Of a stretch of 64,000 nt of DNA, positions 1-9,474 are shown piece by piece. The notes beneath the pieces were generated by a model. It was not told where the DNA came from and did no database searches. It saw only the letters and a program-made list of their open reading frames with translations. Every line of letters starts with the position of its first letter. The stretch's first letter is position 1. This stretch comes from Nocardia australiensis. Its GTDB lineage: Bacteria; Actinomycetota; Actinomycetes; Mycobacteriales; Mycobacteriaceae. The DNA is taken from assembly GCF_020733705.1 (NCBI RefSeq), contig NZ_JAJFZM010000006.1, positions 148,096 to 212,095 of the forward strand, read 5' to 3'. Made by a program: the position numbers and the translations under genes.

Positions 1-394
1 AACTGGCGACACCTGCTGACGTCACGGGCTCCGGGAACCCGTCGCGCAGCTCCCAGGTCCACCCGATGGCGCGCGGCGGCGGTGGCGGGTTGGTCTCCTT
101 AGCGCCCAGCCACACCATCACCGCATGCACGTGCCGCTGCGGTCCGAGAATCGGGCGGGCGTAGGCGAGCCGGGTTCCTGGCGTCAGATCGACCAGGGTT
201 TGGGAGTCCTTGAGATTGTCCACGACCACCCCGACCAGTTTCTGCACCATGGCCAGCGAGGAGCCTCGATACACGTTTGCGAGCGGTCGCCACTTACGCG
301 CTCGCGAACCCGCCGCGATCACCGTTGGCGTGTCAGACAGAGTGTCGATGACAAGCCACTCCCCCTCACCCAAGTTGCGCTCCCCCTCCCTCAT
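1..394 (-). CDS. GAF-like/DUF5593-like protein, 3' part cut by window edge
   Basis: An open frame runs from an ATG at 394 off the left edge and gives about 131 residues with actinobacterial codon use. The segment carrying VHAVMVWLG and the Pro-rich IGWTWEL part resembles the GAF-like N-terminal domain (DUF5593/DUF5628 type) of mycobacterial and nocardial sensor proteins, which is a judgement from memory. The C-terminal part lies outside the window. It follows the flavin monooxygenase in the same direction after an 80-base gap, so it may be the last gene of that operon or a separate unit. No catalytic residue is recognisable. Confidence 0.5.
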   Translation of the reverse strand, partial: MREGERNLGEGEWLVIDTLSDTPTVIAAGSRARKWRPLANVYRGSSLAMVQKLVGVVVDNLKDSQTLVDLTPGTRLAYARPILGPQRHVHAVMVWLGAKETNPPPPPRAIGWTWELRDGFPEPVTSAGVAS

Positions 395-474
395 ACCGCG
401 CCCATCGACCGCCCACCCTATCGGATCGCAACCGACCGCCGGCAGCTCCGCAGATGCGCGCGTGCCCGCCCCGG

Positions 475-1998
475 TCATGAGAGCTCACGGGTCGCCGCTG
501 GTAGAGGCGCGCCGAACCATCGCACAACTGCCTCGCGAAGCCCAGCGGCCCCGCCCCTCAGACTGCCTGACCAAGCCACGTATCCGTCTGGACGCAGCAG
601 CACCGTGGGCGGTAGGTCCTCGGGTATCCGCTCGACCAGGACCACATCGATCAGCCCGTGATGCAGCTCGGTATCGGCGTGCGCCGCCTCCCGCGCGCTG
701 ACCAGCAGCACCGAACGCCCCGCAGTGAGTAGTTCGGCAACCGTAATCGGCCCGTCTGTGGTGTCGAGGGTGAGGTTCCGGAAGAACGAACCCGCATGCT
801 GCCCTGCATCCTCTGTGGCCGGATAGCGCAGGGATTCGCCGTTTATAACATCGGCCACCCGGTCGTGTGCGTCCGGACTGCTCAGCAGGTCGCCGATGAA
901 CGCGCGTAGCGAATTGTGTTCGGCCCGTGGGTTCATCAGCATCGACTGCACCCTCGTGTTGTCCACCACCTGAGCGGCCACCGGTTGCCGTTCAGCCATA
1001 TAGGTGTCCAGCAGGGCGGATTGCGCGCCATACCGCAGCACCGCGACGAGTTTCCAGCCCAGGTTCACCGCGTCCTGCAGCCCGGTGTTGAGGCCCTGGC
1101 CGCCGAGCGGAAAGTGGACGTGCGCGGCATCGCCCGCCAGGAACAATCGCCCATCGCGGTAGTTGCGGGCGAGCCTGCTGAAATCATTGAACCGACTGGT
1201 GTATTCGAGATCTGCGAGTTCGACATGGCTACCGACGATCCGGTCGACCGCCGCGCCGAATTCCGCCGCCGTGATCGGTTTGCGCCGATCCGCATCCGGG
1301 CCGTCGAATTCGAAAGTGATGATACGAGAGGACCCGAAACGGTTGAGGTTCAACAGGGTCCACCCGCGCGGAGTCTGTTGCCAGCCAGGCCGTAGTTGCT
1401 CGGGATGGGGCAGCCGAGCCATGCCGAGCATGGCGCGCATGGTCGGCGGGTACTCGACAGTCTCGAACCGACCGTGCGTGCGCACGATGCTGCGCGCGCC
1501 GTCGCACCCGACCACGTAGTTTGCTCGCAGCGACCGTTCGACGCCGTCCTCGTCGGTGACCGTCAATACGACGCCGTCTGTCATGCTGTGCAGTTCACGC
1601 ACGGTGTGTCCCCGGCGGATAGTGACGCCGAGCGTCGCGGCCCGCTCGCTAAGTGCCCGTTCCAGATCGGCCTGGGCGAGGCCGATCATCACCGGGCCCT
1701 CCACCGCCGCAGTGCGCAGTCCCAGCCAGGGATATCCGGCGAATTGGAACGGCTCTCGGGAGATCTTGGTGTGATCGGTTTCCCCGAGCGGGAAGCGCAA
1801 GATTCCGCGCCGCGCCAGCGTCTGGATTGCCCTGGCGTGGTAGGTGCCCGCCTTCGGTTGTCTGCTGACCTCCAGCTTGGATTCGATCACCACGACGTCG
1901 ACGCCATGCAATCGCAGCTCACCCGCCAGCAGCATTCCGACAGGACCGCCACCAACCACCGCGACCTCACAATGCTGGTCCACCTGTTGCGCCGCCAT
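475..1998 (-). CDS. FAD-dependent aromatic-type monooxygenase (class A)
   Basis: A 507-residue flavoprotein hydroxylase of the PHBH/TfdB fold. The N-terminal FAD site is VVGGGPVGM at about residues 14-22. The DG motif is YVVGCDGARS at about 160-170, and the GD motif RLFLAGDAAHVHFPLGGQG at about 285-303 closes the FAD pocket. The C-terminal 100 residues match the thioredoxin-like tail of this family. Such enzymes use NAD(P)H and O2 to hydroxylate aromatic or polyketide substrates, and some inactivate rifamycins. It is the last member of the AfsA-HAD-MFS-P450 run, 129 bases after the P450 stop, so it probably tailors the same product. The substrate cannot be read from sequence. Confidence 0.9.
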   Translation of the reverse strand: MAAQQVDQHCEVAVVGGGPVGMLLAGELRLHGVDVVVIESKLEVSRQPKAGTYHARAIQTLARRGILRFPLGETDHTKISREPFQFAGYPWLGLRTAAVEGPVMIGLAQADLERALSERAATLGVTIRRGHTVRELHSMTDGVVLTVTDEDGVERSLRANYVVGCDGARSIVRTHGRFETVEYPPTMRAMLGMARLPHPEQLRPGWQQTPRGWTLLNLNRFGSSRIITFEFDGPDADRRKPITAAEFGAAVDRIVGSHVELADLEYTSRFNDFSRLARNYRDGRLFLAGDAAHVHFPLGGQGLNTGLQDAVNLGWKLVAVLRYGAQSALLDTYMAERQPVAAQVVDNTRVQSMLMNPRAEHNSLRAFIGDLLSSPDAHDRVADVINGESLRYPATEDAGQHAGSFFRNLTLDTTDGPITVAELLTAGRSVLLVSAREAAHADTELHHGLIDVVLVERIPEDLPPTVLLRPDGYVAWSGSLRGGAAGLREAVVRWFGAPLPAATRELS

Positions 1999-2127
1999 CT
2001 TTCACGCCCTTCTCCTCATCGAAACCGCTGCTCCCGCCGATCCATTGCCTTCTGGGCATGGCCTACCGATCTTTCGGGGAGTCCCGCACCAGCGCGCCCG
2101 CTTCAATCGGCACTCCGGCCATAGCCG

Positions 2128-3342
2128 TCACAGCGTCACCGCCAACTCGGACGGACGCCGCAGCCCGATGCCGAAGTCCCAAGGAACCTCCTCTGGCTGC
2201 GCCGCCAACGCCAGACTCGGATACCGCGACACCACTGTGCGCAACACGGTGATCAACGCCATCTGCGCCAGTGCCGAGCCCATGCAACGGTGCATGCCGT
2301 ATCCGTACTGCAGATGTTTGTTCGGCGGCCGGTCCAGATCGATAGCCAGCGGGTCGGCGAACACCGCAGGGTCACGGTTGGCTGCGTTGATATGCGGGTA
2401 GACGATGCGGCCTGCGGGCAGTTCACCGAACGAAGTCGACAGCGGATTCACCAGTTGCCGCGGAAAACTGCCCGGTGTGCCCAGTGGCATGAGGCGCAAG
2501 ATTTCCTCGACCAGCTTGGGTACTTCTCTCTCCGGGGCGGCGGTCACCCGCCGGTACAGCTGCGGGTGCGCGAGCGCGGCATAGGTGGTCTTGCTGAGCA
2601 TAGTGGCGACATTGTTGTCCCCGCCGAGAATAACCCCCATCAGCGTGCCCGCCAGCAGACCGGCATCGACGTCGGTGGCGTACTCCCGTTCGGCTCGACG
2701 GCGTTTGTAGATCGAAATGAGGCCGGTGTCGTTATGCTCGGCTTCTCCGGCAATCAGCGCCTCCACCCAACCCCACAGCTGCCCCCACGCCTCGCCGATG
2801 CCGTCGATATCGTCACGGTCGGCACGCTGCACGATCCGTCCGAGGCCGTTCATCCAGCGGGCCCGTTCCAGCGGCACGCCGAGCAGAGTGCACACGGTTT
2901 GCGCGGGCACCAGGGTGAACACATCCCGGACCAGATCCGGAGCGTCGGCATGCTCGAATTCAGCGCACGCGGCAAGGGTTAGACCTTGGACGATCGGCAC
3001 CCATTCAGCCATCGCGCGAGCACTGAACTCGTGCGAGACGAACCGGCGCATAACACCATGCACTGGAGCGTCGAGATTGATCAGCACCTCGGGCGCCCAG
3101 TTTGTCGGCATGAACGACGGTCCGCCGTCGACATTGCACAGAGCGCGGCTCGCGGTGTCGTCGAACATCAAGGCCCGCACGTCCGCGTAGCCGGACAGGC
3201 AGATCGCGGTGTGCCCGCTGGGCAATTCGATGCGCGGTATGTTGTCGGGCTCGGTCGGCAGTCTGCGCACGAACGGATCGGGGGTGTCCAAATGCGGAAT
3301 ATCGGTGACCGCGACTCTGGTCGCGGGGAGGGATAGGGTCAT
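2128..3342 (-). CDS. Cytochrome P450 (class I bacterial)
   Basis: A soluble 404-residue P450. The haem loop is YGYGMHRCMGSALAQ near residue 350 with the Cys ligand present, and the ExxR motif is EEILRL. The I-helix reads LGGDNNVAT, so Asn replaces the usual Thr after the acidic residue; P450s lacking this Thr often use substrate-assisted proton delivery. Its ATG overlaps the MFS stop as ATGA, which indicates translational coupling. No ferredoxin gene is adjacent. Together with the monooxygenase it makes a second oxidation step plausible in the product of the AfsA-like enzyme, but the substrate is unknown. Confidence 0.93.
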   Translation of the reverse strand: MTLSLPATRVAVTDIPHLDTPDPFVRRLPTEPDNIPRIELPSGHTAICLSGYADVRALMFDDTASRALCNVDGGPSFMPTNWAPEVLINLDAPVHGVMRRFVSHEFSARAMAEWVPIVQGLTLAACAEFEHADAPDLVRDVFTLVPAQTVCTLLGVPLERARWMNGLGRIVQRADRDDIDGIGEAWGQLWGWVEALIAGEAEHNDTGLISIYKRRRAEREYATDVDAGLLAGTLMGVILGGDNNVATMLSKTTYAALAHPQLYRRVTAAPEREVPKLVEEILRLMPLGTPGSFPRQLVNPLSTSFGELPAGRIVYPHINAANRDPAVFADPLAIDLDRPPNKHLQYGYGMHRCMGSALAQMALITVLRTVVSRYPSLALAAQPEEVPWDFGIGLRRPSELAVTL

Positions 3343-4898
3343 GACAGTTTCTCCCTAAGAGGGTCGAGTATCGCGGTATCGGTCCGCTTGGGGCGCAGTA
3401 ATATTCCGACGAGCAGTACGAAGACCGCGCTAGTCGCCGCAAGCGCCCACAACGCTGGGTGAATCGCGTTGTTGTAGGCCTGATGCAGCAGTGCTGGGTC
3501 GACGACAGCGTCGACGCGGGCCAGGTCGCCGGAGGCAGTGGCGGCCGTGGCATCGTCCACTACCTCGGCGGGCAGGCTCGACGGCAACAATTTGTGCACT
3601 TGACTGCCCACCAGTGTGGTCATCACCGAGGCGTATACCGCGACCACGACCGCCTCGCTCCCAAGACGGACGGTAGACACCAATCCGGATACCATGCCCG
3701 ACTTGGCCGGCGGGACCGAGCCGATGGCCGCGCCGTCGACGAGGCCGACACCGAGACCGAATCCGGCGCCCAACAGAATTGGTGGTCCGACCAGCGTGAC
3801 GATCGAGCGGTCGGTTCCGATTACGGTCAGCCAGACGGTACCGAGCACATACAGTGCGACGCTGACCGTCAAGATCACCCGCGGCGACACACCACGATGC
3901 GACAACCTGCCCGCAATGATGGGGGCGAATATCACCGGCACCGTCATGATCAACATGACGAAACCGACTGTCGCGGTGGATAATTGCCATACTGACGCGA
4001 GGAAAGTCGGCAGATAGGTGAGCAGCGTGACAAATCCGACGGCACCGGCCACCGGCACCAGGAGTAAACCGATCAGGATCGGATCGGCCAGCAAACTCAG
4101 ATCAAGCAGCGGGTTCACTGAACGGCGTTGTACGACAACGAACAAAGCCAGTAGGCCCAGTCCAGCCGCCTCGACGAGCAACGTTCCGGGCGCGGTCCAA
4201 CCCCATTCGCTCGCCTGGACGATGCCCGCGATGACCAGTGCCAGACCAGAGGCGAACAGCAGCGCACCTCGGTAGTCGATCGGCGGCCGGTGCGCCGCGA
4301 GCACATCCACCACACCGCAGCGCAGCGCAAGCCCTGCCGCGATGATGATCAGCACCGCGTTCACCACGAACATGCCCGGCCAGCCGACTAACGCTATGGC
4401 CGCGGCCGAAAGGGAAGGGCCGAAGCCAAGTCCCACGCCGGCCACCGTGCCGAACAGCGCGAAGGCCTTGGTCCGGGCCGCACCGTCGAACTGGGTACCC
4501 AGTAGCGCACCGCCGCAGGCGAAGATGGTGGCCGCACCGACCCCGGCCAGAGCACGCGCCAGATCCAGCACCAAGATCACCGGCGCCACCGCACTGAGAA
4601 TCGACGCGGCGCCGAACAATCCGGTGCCGAGCAGAAAACCGCGCCGCAACCCCAGGTGGTCTGCCAGCGAGCCGGCAACGAGGCTGAAAGCAGCGAAGGT
4701 GAGGTTGAAGCCGTTGACTACCCACTGCAGTGCGCTCGGCGCGGTGCCGAGGTCGGCGGCGATATCGGGCAGCGCTACACCGGTGCCCGAGACACCGGTC
4801 GGCACCACTAGCACCGCGACAAGCACCGCAGCCAGCAGCAGTCCCGGCCGTGCCAAACTATCCGTGGATGATGTTCCAGCGGAATGTGTTTCGGTCAT
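3339..4898 (-). CDS. MFS exporter, DHA2/EmrB-QacA type (14 TM)
   Basis: A 519-residue membrane protein with about 14 hydrophobic helices and the typical DHA2 pattern. The start region has GVSGTGVALPDIAADLG, and LALQ-type helix 2 features follow (ALQWVVNGFNL). The motif A-like loop is LADHLGLRRGFLLG. The family exports drugs and secondary metabolites using the proton gradient. It starts three bases after the HAD gene stop and overlaps the P450 start, so it belongs to one transcript with them. The natural reading is export of the molecule made by the operon, or self-protection. No TetR-type local regulator is present. Confidence 0.92.
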   Translation of the reverse strand: MTETHSAGTSSTDSLARPGLLLAAVLVAVLVVPTGVSGTGVALPDIAADLGTAPSALQWVVNGFNLTFAAFSLVAGSLADHLGLRRGFLLGTGLFGAASILSAVAPVILVLDLARALAGVGAATIFACGGALLGTQFDGAARTKAFALFGTVAGVGLGFGPSLSAAAIALVGWPGMFVVNAVLIIIAAGLALRCGVVDVLAAHRPPIDYRGALLFASGLALVIAGIVQASEWGWTAPGTLLVEAAGLGLLALFVVVQRRSVNPLLDLSLLADPILIGLLLVPVAGAVGFVTLLTYLPTFLASVWQLSTATVGFVMLIMTVPVIFAPIIAGRLSHRGVSPRVILTVSVALYVLGTVWLTVIGTDRSIVTLVGPPILLGAGFGLGVGLVDGAAIGSVPPAKSGMVSGLVSTVRLGSEAVVVAVYASVMTTLVGSQVHKLLPSSLPAEVVDDATAATASGDLARVDAVVDPALLHQAYNNAIHPALWALAATSAVFVLLVGILLRPKRTDTAILDPLREKLS

Positions 4899-4901
4899 CT
4901 C

Positions 4902-5567
4902 TCACGCTCCTCTGATCGTGGGCGCGACGACGATCCGGCCCAACAGCTCCTCCAGTTCCGTCACCGCCTGGGCGGTATCGACGAACCGGACTGTCTGCCA
5001 GCCCGCGGCGACGGCGGCGGCGCAGTTCTCGGCGAGATCGTCGACCAGATAACACTCGTGCGAAGGCAGTCCGGTCATTTGCCTTGCGAGTTCGAAGATG
5101 CGCGGATCGGGTTTGCGGGCACCGACCCGACAGGAATCGACAATGTGGTCGACGACGTCGTCGAGGCCGACCATTGCCCTCCAGTACGGCTCCCACTCCA
5201 CAACGTTGTTGGTCAGGATGCCGACCTGATACCCACGCGCCTTCAAATCCGAAACCAATTGGGACATATGAGAATTCACCCGGTGACCGGCGAACCACTG
5301 ACGACCAAAAGCGCTCTCGGAACGGCTGAGATCGATCGACGGATCGCGGGCGAGCAATGCGGCATGCATCCGATCGACCCACTCGGCCTCGGTGATCATC
5401 GCGAGCTCAACCGGTGCCAGCATCGGCACCCCGAGGTCATCGGCGACCTGCTGCATCGCCCACTTCAGTTCGAGGGGCGCGATTCCGGTCTTGCGCTCAT
5501 AATCCTCGAAAAGCTCTTCGATCGGCGGGGAGAGTACCCCGCCAAAATCGAGGAACACCGCAGTCAC
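4902..5567 (-). CDS. HAD-superfamily hydrolase
   Basis: A 221-residue HAD subclass IA protein. Motif I is FLDFGGVLSP at residues 5-14, so the second catalytic Asp of the DxD motif is replaced by Gly. Motif II is GILTNN, the motif III Lys lies in GARKPDPRIF, and motif IV is YLVDDLAENC. The cap domain is helical. It starts with GTG inside the true stop of the AfsA-like gene (GTGA overlap), so the two are translationally coupled. In A-factor synthesis a phosphate must be removed from a butenolide or butanolide phosphate. A phosphatase in this position fits, but the missing second Asp leaves the activity uncertain. Confidence 0.88.
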   Translation of the reverse strand: MTAVFLDFGGVLSPPIEELFEDYERKTGIAPLELKWAMQQVADDLGVPMLAPVELAMITEAEWVDRMHAALLARDPSIDLSRSESAFGRQWFAGHRVNSHMSQLVSDLKARGYQVGILTNNVVEWEPYWRAMVGLDDVVDHIVDSCRVGARKPDPRIFELARQMTGLPSHECYLVDDLAENCAAAVAAGWQTVRFVDTAQAVTELEELLGRIVVAPTIRGA

Positions 5568-6561
5568 TGGACCTCCCCTGCCGTGTCGTGGTATCGGCCC
5601 ACCCGGCCGAGCGCAACCTCACCTGCGGTGATCACCGCATCACCTTGCCGCACGTCGATCGCGAAACTCACCCCCGATCCCCGGGGACGCCCAACGGTGT
5701 GGCCGTGGCGTAGGTTGCCAATTCCGGTTCCCCAAACTGCTGGAAGTCGGCGCTGATCATCACCGTGGACAACCGGCCTGGCGACAGCCCGAACAACTCG
5801 TAGGCGGACAGCAGTCCGGTCTGACGCATCGCCTCGAAGATCACCGCGCCAGGGATGTGGTCGAGTGGATGGTCGAACAGGCTCGGATGGCGTTGATCGA
5901 CCACAATTTCCGTAGTCAACGCCGTCGACTGCGTGTGCACTGAACCGACAACGACGTTCTCCCGATCACCTCTGGCCACGAATTCCGGTGCGGCCCTATG
6001 TGCAAGCGCGTGCGGCGGATCGGCAGACAGGTCGAGTGCGGCACGACCGCGGGTGCGGATCTTGTCCCAGGCGCCACCTGGCATCCACTGAATCGCCATC
6101 CTCATGGTCGCGACAGTGCGGTCATCAAGCTGGATATCGATGGCAAGGGTGATGCCGACGACCCGGTCCCCCCGCTGCTTCTCCGCAGTGATGGCGGCAT
6201 CGAGGATGCCGTAGCCCGGGTAATCACGCACCACAAGACCGGCCGGTTCCGTGATGCACAGCGTGGCTGTGTTGAACACGAATTTCTCGTCCATCTCGGC
6301 ACCGACGTAGCGATGTGCAATGAGAATCGAAGCCTGCCTACAGCATTCGAGCAACAGCAGCGGATCATAGCTGGCCGCCCCAGTGGCCACGTGGTCGCTG
6401 TAATAACTGTGCTGGCGCGGCAATTGAATCCCGAGCCGGAAGCGCGGATAACGCTCGCAGAGGATGTCCGTGAGATACACCTCGCTGATCGCTGATCGAT
6501 GGACGTGTTCACGAGGTACGACAGTGGAAAACGACAACTCAGGTGCTTGAACACGGGTCAC
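5564..6561 (-). CDS. AfsA/ScbA/BarX-type butyrolactone synthase homologue, with apparent frameshift
   Basis: The frame from the GTG at 6561 gives 297 residues with two AfsA hot-dog domains. The first carries YDPLLLLECCRQA (about residues 65-77) and the second LDHIPGAVIFEAMRQ (about 230-245). AfsA condenses a beta-ketoacyl-ACP with dihydroxyacetone phosphate in gamma-butyrolactone signal synthesis. The frame stops at 5668, but homologous sequence continues in another frame (VSFAIDVRQGD) to a TGA at 5564 that overlaps the HAD start. One lost base in the C run opposite 5683-5686 explains this and restores 332 residues. Either the gene is newly broken or the consensus lost a base. It heads the operon; GAGGGGG precedes the start. 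No ArpA-type receptor gene is nearby. Confidence 0.85.
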
Positions 6562-6755
6562 GTGTGTCCCCCTCAGAGACAGACAAGTCGGAGTGCCGCA
6601 ACAGAACCCGGCGGCAGTGCCTGGTCACAGCGGCGTGCAGTCACATACGAAATGCGCATGCTCACAAGAACCAATCAGCGGCTTCGGGCTTGGAAGGCGG
6701 GAAGGGCCGTCCAGCGACTCGCAATTGGTGATATCGAGTCTAACAGGGCCGTGTC

Positions 6756-6774
6756 AGATCTCATCTCGAGATCT
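6756..6774. promoter_or_regulatory. Inverted repeat in the AfsA/DUF6461 divergent region
   Basis: AGATCTC and GAGATCT form perfect 7-base arms around a 5-base spacer. It lies 195 bases before the AfsA-like start and 263 bases before the DUF6461 gene on the other strand, inside the 475-base divergent intergenic region. A dimeric repressor could bind here, but the repeat does not match the ARE boxes of butyrolactone receptors as I know them. I see no other gene in 6562-7036. Confidence 0.3.
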
Positions 6775-7036
6775 TGTGACCCCCGTCTCAGGACACGGAT
6801 CGTCGGCCACCGTCGCTACGGCCTGACTGCGGATCGTGCCGCCTATCCGAAGTTCGAAAGATCTTGCTCTGTCCCGGTGTTTCAGGCGAAGATGTCGCAT
6901 CACCCCAAACTGTCACTCTAGGGGGGCTGCTGACACGGTCACTGCATGCGGACACCCCCAACTGGGTGTCTCATATCGCTGCGTCACCTGCGTGACCATG
7001 AAATTGGTGGTGGAGAGGTCGGAGGGTTCTGACAGC

Positions 7037-7707
7037 ATGGACCCCACGAGTGCCTCCGCAGCCGATTACGCGTGGTTCCGTGGCTACCAGCGTGGCGCGT
7101 TGCGCGAGGTGTACTGCCTGACGTTGGTCCGGGACATGACACCGGCCGAGTTCCTGGTCCGACTGCGCGCCGAACCCGCAGGCGACATTCAGGGATTCGA
7201 CACCTTCCACCAGCGGTATTTGGATTGGGCGTCGGGCGAGCACGACCCCGGGTCATGCTCATGGGTGCGATGTCCGTTCGCTGCTGCGACGGCCCGTGGA
7301 CATTGGCTGTGGAGATCAATGGATTCGCAGGCACTCTCGGTAAGCTCATGGCTCCGGCCTCCGCTGGAACGCGGATCGTTTCCCATTTCACCAATATGAA
7401 AGGCCACCGCCTTTCCTCCTGGTGGGAAGACGGCGAGCTGCGGACTCGGTTCGAATGGCCTCACAACCGATCCGGTAGCACCCCCGACGCATTGGTTGAT
7501 GCAATGGCACGCGCCGGATTCGACTTGGATGACGACGAGCAAGCAGGCCCCGGCATCCCCGAAAACCTCGCGCTCGCTGAGCAACTCACCGGCGTCCGGG
7601 TCACGGCCGAGCTCCTCGACAATGCCACCCACGGCGCCGGAATCGTCCAGCTACCCCCGTCGACCACTCGGCCGATTGCCATCTTCGCCCCATCGTTCGG
7701 GGCGTAG
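7037..7707 (+). pseudogene. DUF6461-like protein, frameshifted
   Basis: The N-terminal half, from the ATG at 7037, reads ADYAWFRGYQRGALREVYC and then LVRDMTPAEFL. It resembles DUF6461, a family of unknown function in actinomycetes. The C-terminal half continues in a different frame from about 7253 (VMLMGAMSV onward) to a TGA at 7707. The total length is one base short of a multiple of three. The switch lies at CCCCGGG (7246-7252), so one lost C or G accounts for it; repair would give 223 residues. It is divergent from the AfsA operon. No function is known, and whether it is truly broken depends on the read evidence. Confidence 0.6.
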
Positions 7708-7758
7708 ATCGAAGACGGTCTCTCACGCCCAAGGGTTCGTTTCCCATGTGTCGAAATC

Positions 7759-7875
7759 ATGTGTGCCGCATGCTGTCCGACCGTGGCCGACGAGTTGTTG
7801 AAACGCCTTGTCCCGGACAATCTGTGGGCACTGGTCGAGCCACTGCTGCCGAAATTCCGAACAGCGAATTGCTGA
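7759..7875 (+). mobile_element. IS5-type transposase N-terminal fragment
   Basis: 38 codons from an ATG carry LVPDNLWALVEPLLPKFR, the usual N-terminal segment of IS5-family transposases. The frame then ends where an IS3-like terminal sequence begins. A fragment of the C-terminal part of such a transposase lies at 9475-9610 in the same orientation, on the far side of the second P450. Confidence 0.65.
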
Positions 7876-7916
7876 GCTGTCACACCCGTAAGTCTCCGGA
7901 CTCGCCGGGGGATTCA
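7873..7916 (-). mobile_element. Terminal fragment of an IS3-family element
   Basis: This 44-base piece matches, with a few differences, the end of the IS3-type remnant at 60281-60325 when reverse complemented. Shared features are the GAGCTGTCACACCC start and the TAAGTCTCCGGAC core, ending in GGGGGATTCA. Only the extreme end remains here; no transposase frame is attached. Confidence 0.6.
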
Positions 7917-8072
7917 CTCTCACGACACACCGCTTGCCGATATACGTCGCACCTTTGCCGGAAAACGGTAGGGACCAAACGGAATCGACGGTTAACGTTG
8001 TGAGCACCCCAGAGGCCGAGGTGGCAAAACACAAGCCGCCGCCCGCCGGTTTATGGTCAGATTGGAGTTCGC

Positions 8073-9295
8073 ATGGACAACGACACCGACCCCATCGTCC
8101 TCGATCCCGAAGGTTCGGACATTCAAGGTGAGATCGCCCGCATCCGGGAGCGAGGACCGGTCACCAAGGTCGTGCTCCCGGGCGGAGTGCCGGCATGGTC
8201 GGTGACCGACGCGGCCATATTCAAGGAGATCCTCTCCGGCTCCGCGGTTTCCAAAGACCCGCGCCAACACTGGCCGGCGTTCCGGAATGGGGAGATCGGC
8301 GATGACTTTCCTCTCCTCAACTGGGTGAATACGCGCTCGATGTTCACCGCCTACGGATCCGAACACCGTCGGCTCCGCAACTTCGTGGCGCCAGCGTTCA
8401 CCAATAGGCGCACCGTGGCGCTGAAGCCCCGCATCCAGGCGATCACCGATGATCTGGTGACGGGTCTGGATGCCGCGCCGGAGAACCACCCTGTGGACAT
8501 CCGCGAGAATTTCGCCTATCCGCTGCCTCTACGTGTGATCAACGAGCTGATGGGAGTGCCCGAGCACCTGATCGGGCCACTGCGGAAATGCGTGGACGGC
8601 ATCTTCGACATCGCCGCGAGCGAAGCGGCAGCCGCGGCCAACTATGAGGAGATGATCGGGCTCCTGCAGCACCTCGTCGCGTATCGTCGGGAGAATCCCG
8701 GTGAGGACATGACCAGCACGCTCATCTCCCACGCCGACGATCCCGAAAAGGATTTCACCGAAGAGGAACTCGTCGGGTCGCTCTATCTGACGATCAACGC
8801 CGGGCACGAGACGACAGTGGACCTGATCGACCAGACGATCTATCTGCTACTTACCAACCCCGACCACCGGGCCGCCGCGCTCGACGGCAGTCTGAGCTGG
8901 GAAGATGTGATCGAGGAGGCGTTGCGTTTCGAGCCGTCGATCGCGCATGTCCCGCTGCGCTATGCGGTAAAGGATTTCGTCCTCGACGACGTGGCGATCA
9001 CCGAAGGGGATCTGATACTCACCTGCCCCGCCGGCGCCAACCGGGACCCCAAGATCCACGGCGACAGCGCGGACAAGTTCGACCCCACACGGACGAACAA
9101 AGACCACATGGCCTTCGGGTACGGCCCCACCGCTGCCCGGGCGCGCCCCTGGCACGGCTGGAGGCACAGGTGGCCCTTCCCGCAATCTTCCAGCGGTTCC
9201 CGCACATGAAACTCGCCGTTTCCCCCGACGAACTCGGCACGGTACCCGGTCTCATCGCAAACGGGCACGACCACCTGCCGGTACTCCTGAAATAA
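8073..9295 (+). pseudogene. Cytochrome P450 with frameshift in the haem-binding loop
   Basis: The frame from 8073 encodes a P450 with the I-helix motif NAGHETTVDL and ExxR in EEALRF. The haem loop begins as AFGYGP and then loses frame. The remainder, read one base over, is HRCPGAPLARLEAQVAL and continues to a normal C-terminus ending at 9295. Restoring one C in the run at 9125-9128 gives a complete 407-residue enzyme with the Cys ligand. As written, the protein has no haem ligand and ends at 9209, so it would be inactive. TTGGAG precedes the start. IS fragments lie on both sides, suggesting acquisition as a block. Confidence 0.85.
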
Positions 9296-9474
9296 GCAGC
9301 GGTGGTGCGGGTCGTGTTCGTGGCGCGGTGGTACAGCCCTTCGGCGACGGGCAGGTGCGCGGCAATGTCGTGTACGGGTAGAGCGTCGGGCGCGACGACC
9401 GATGCGTAGTCCGGGCTGGGGGTCAGGGCCGCTGTAATCGGGCAAGCACAGGCGCATCGGCTCATCGGGGTGCT

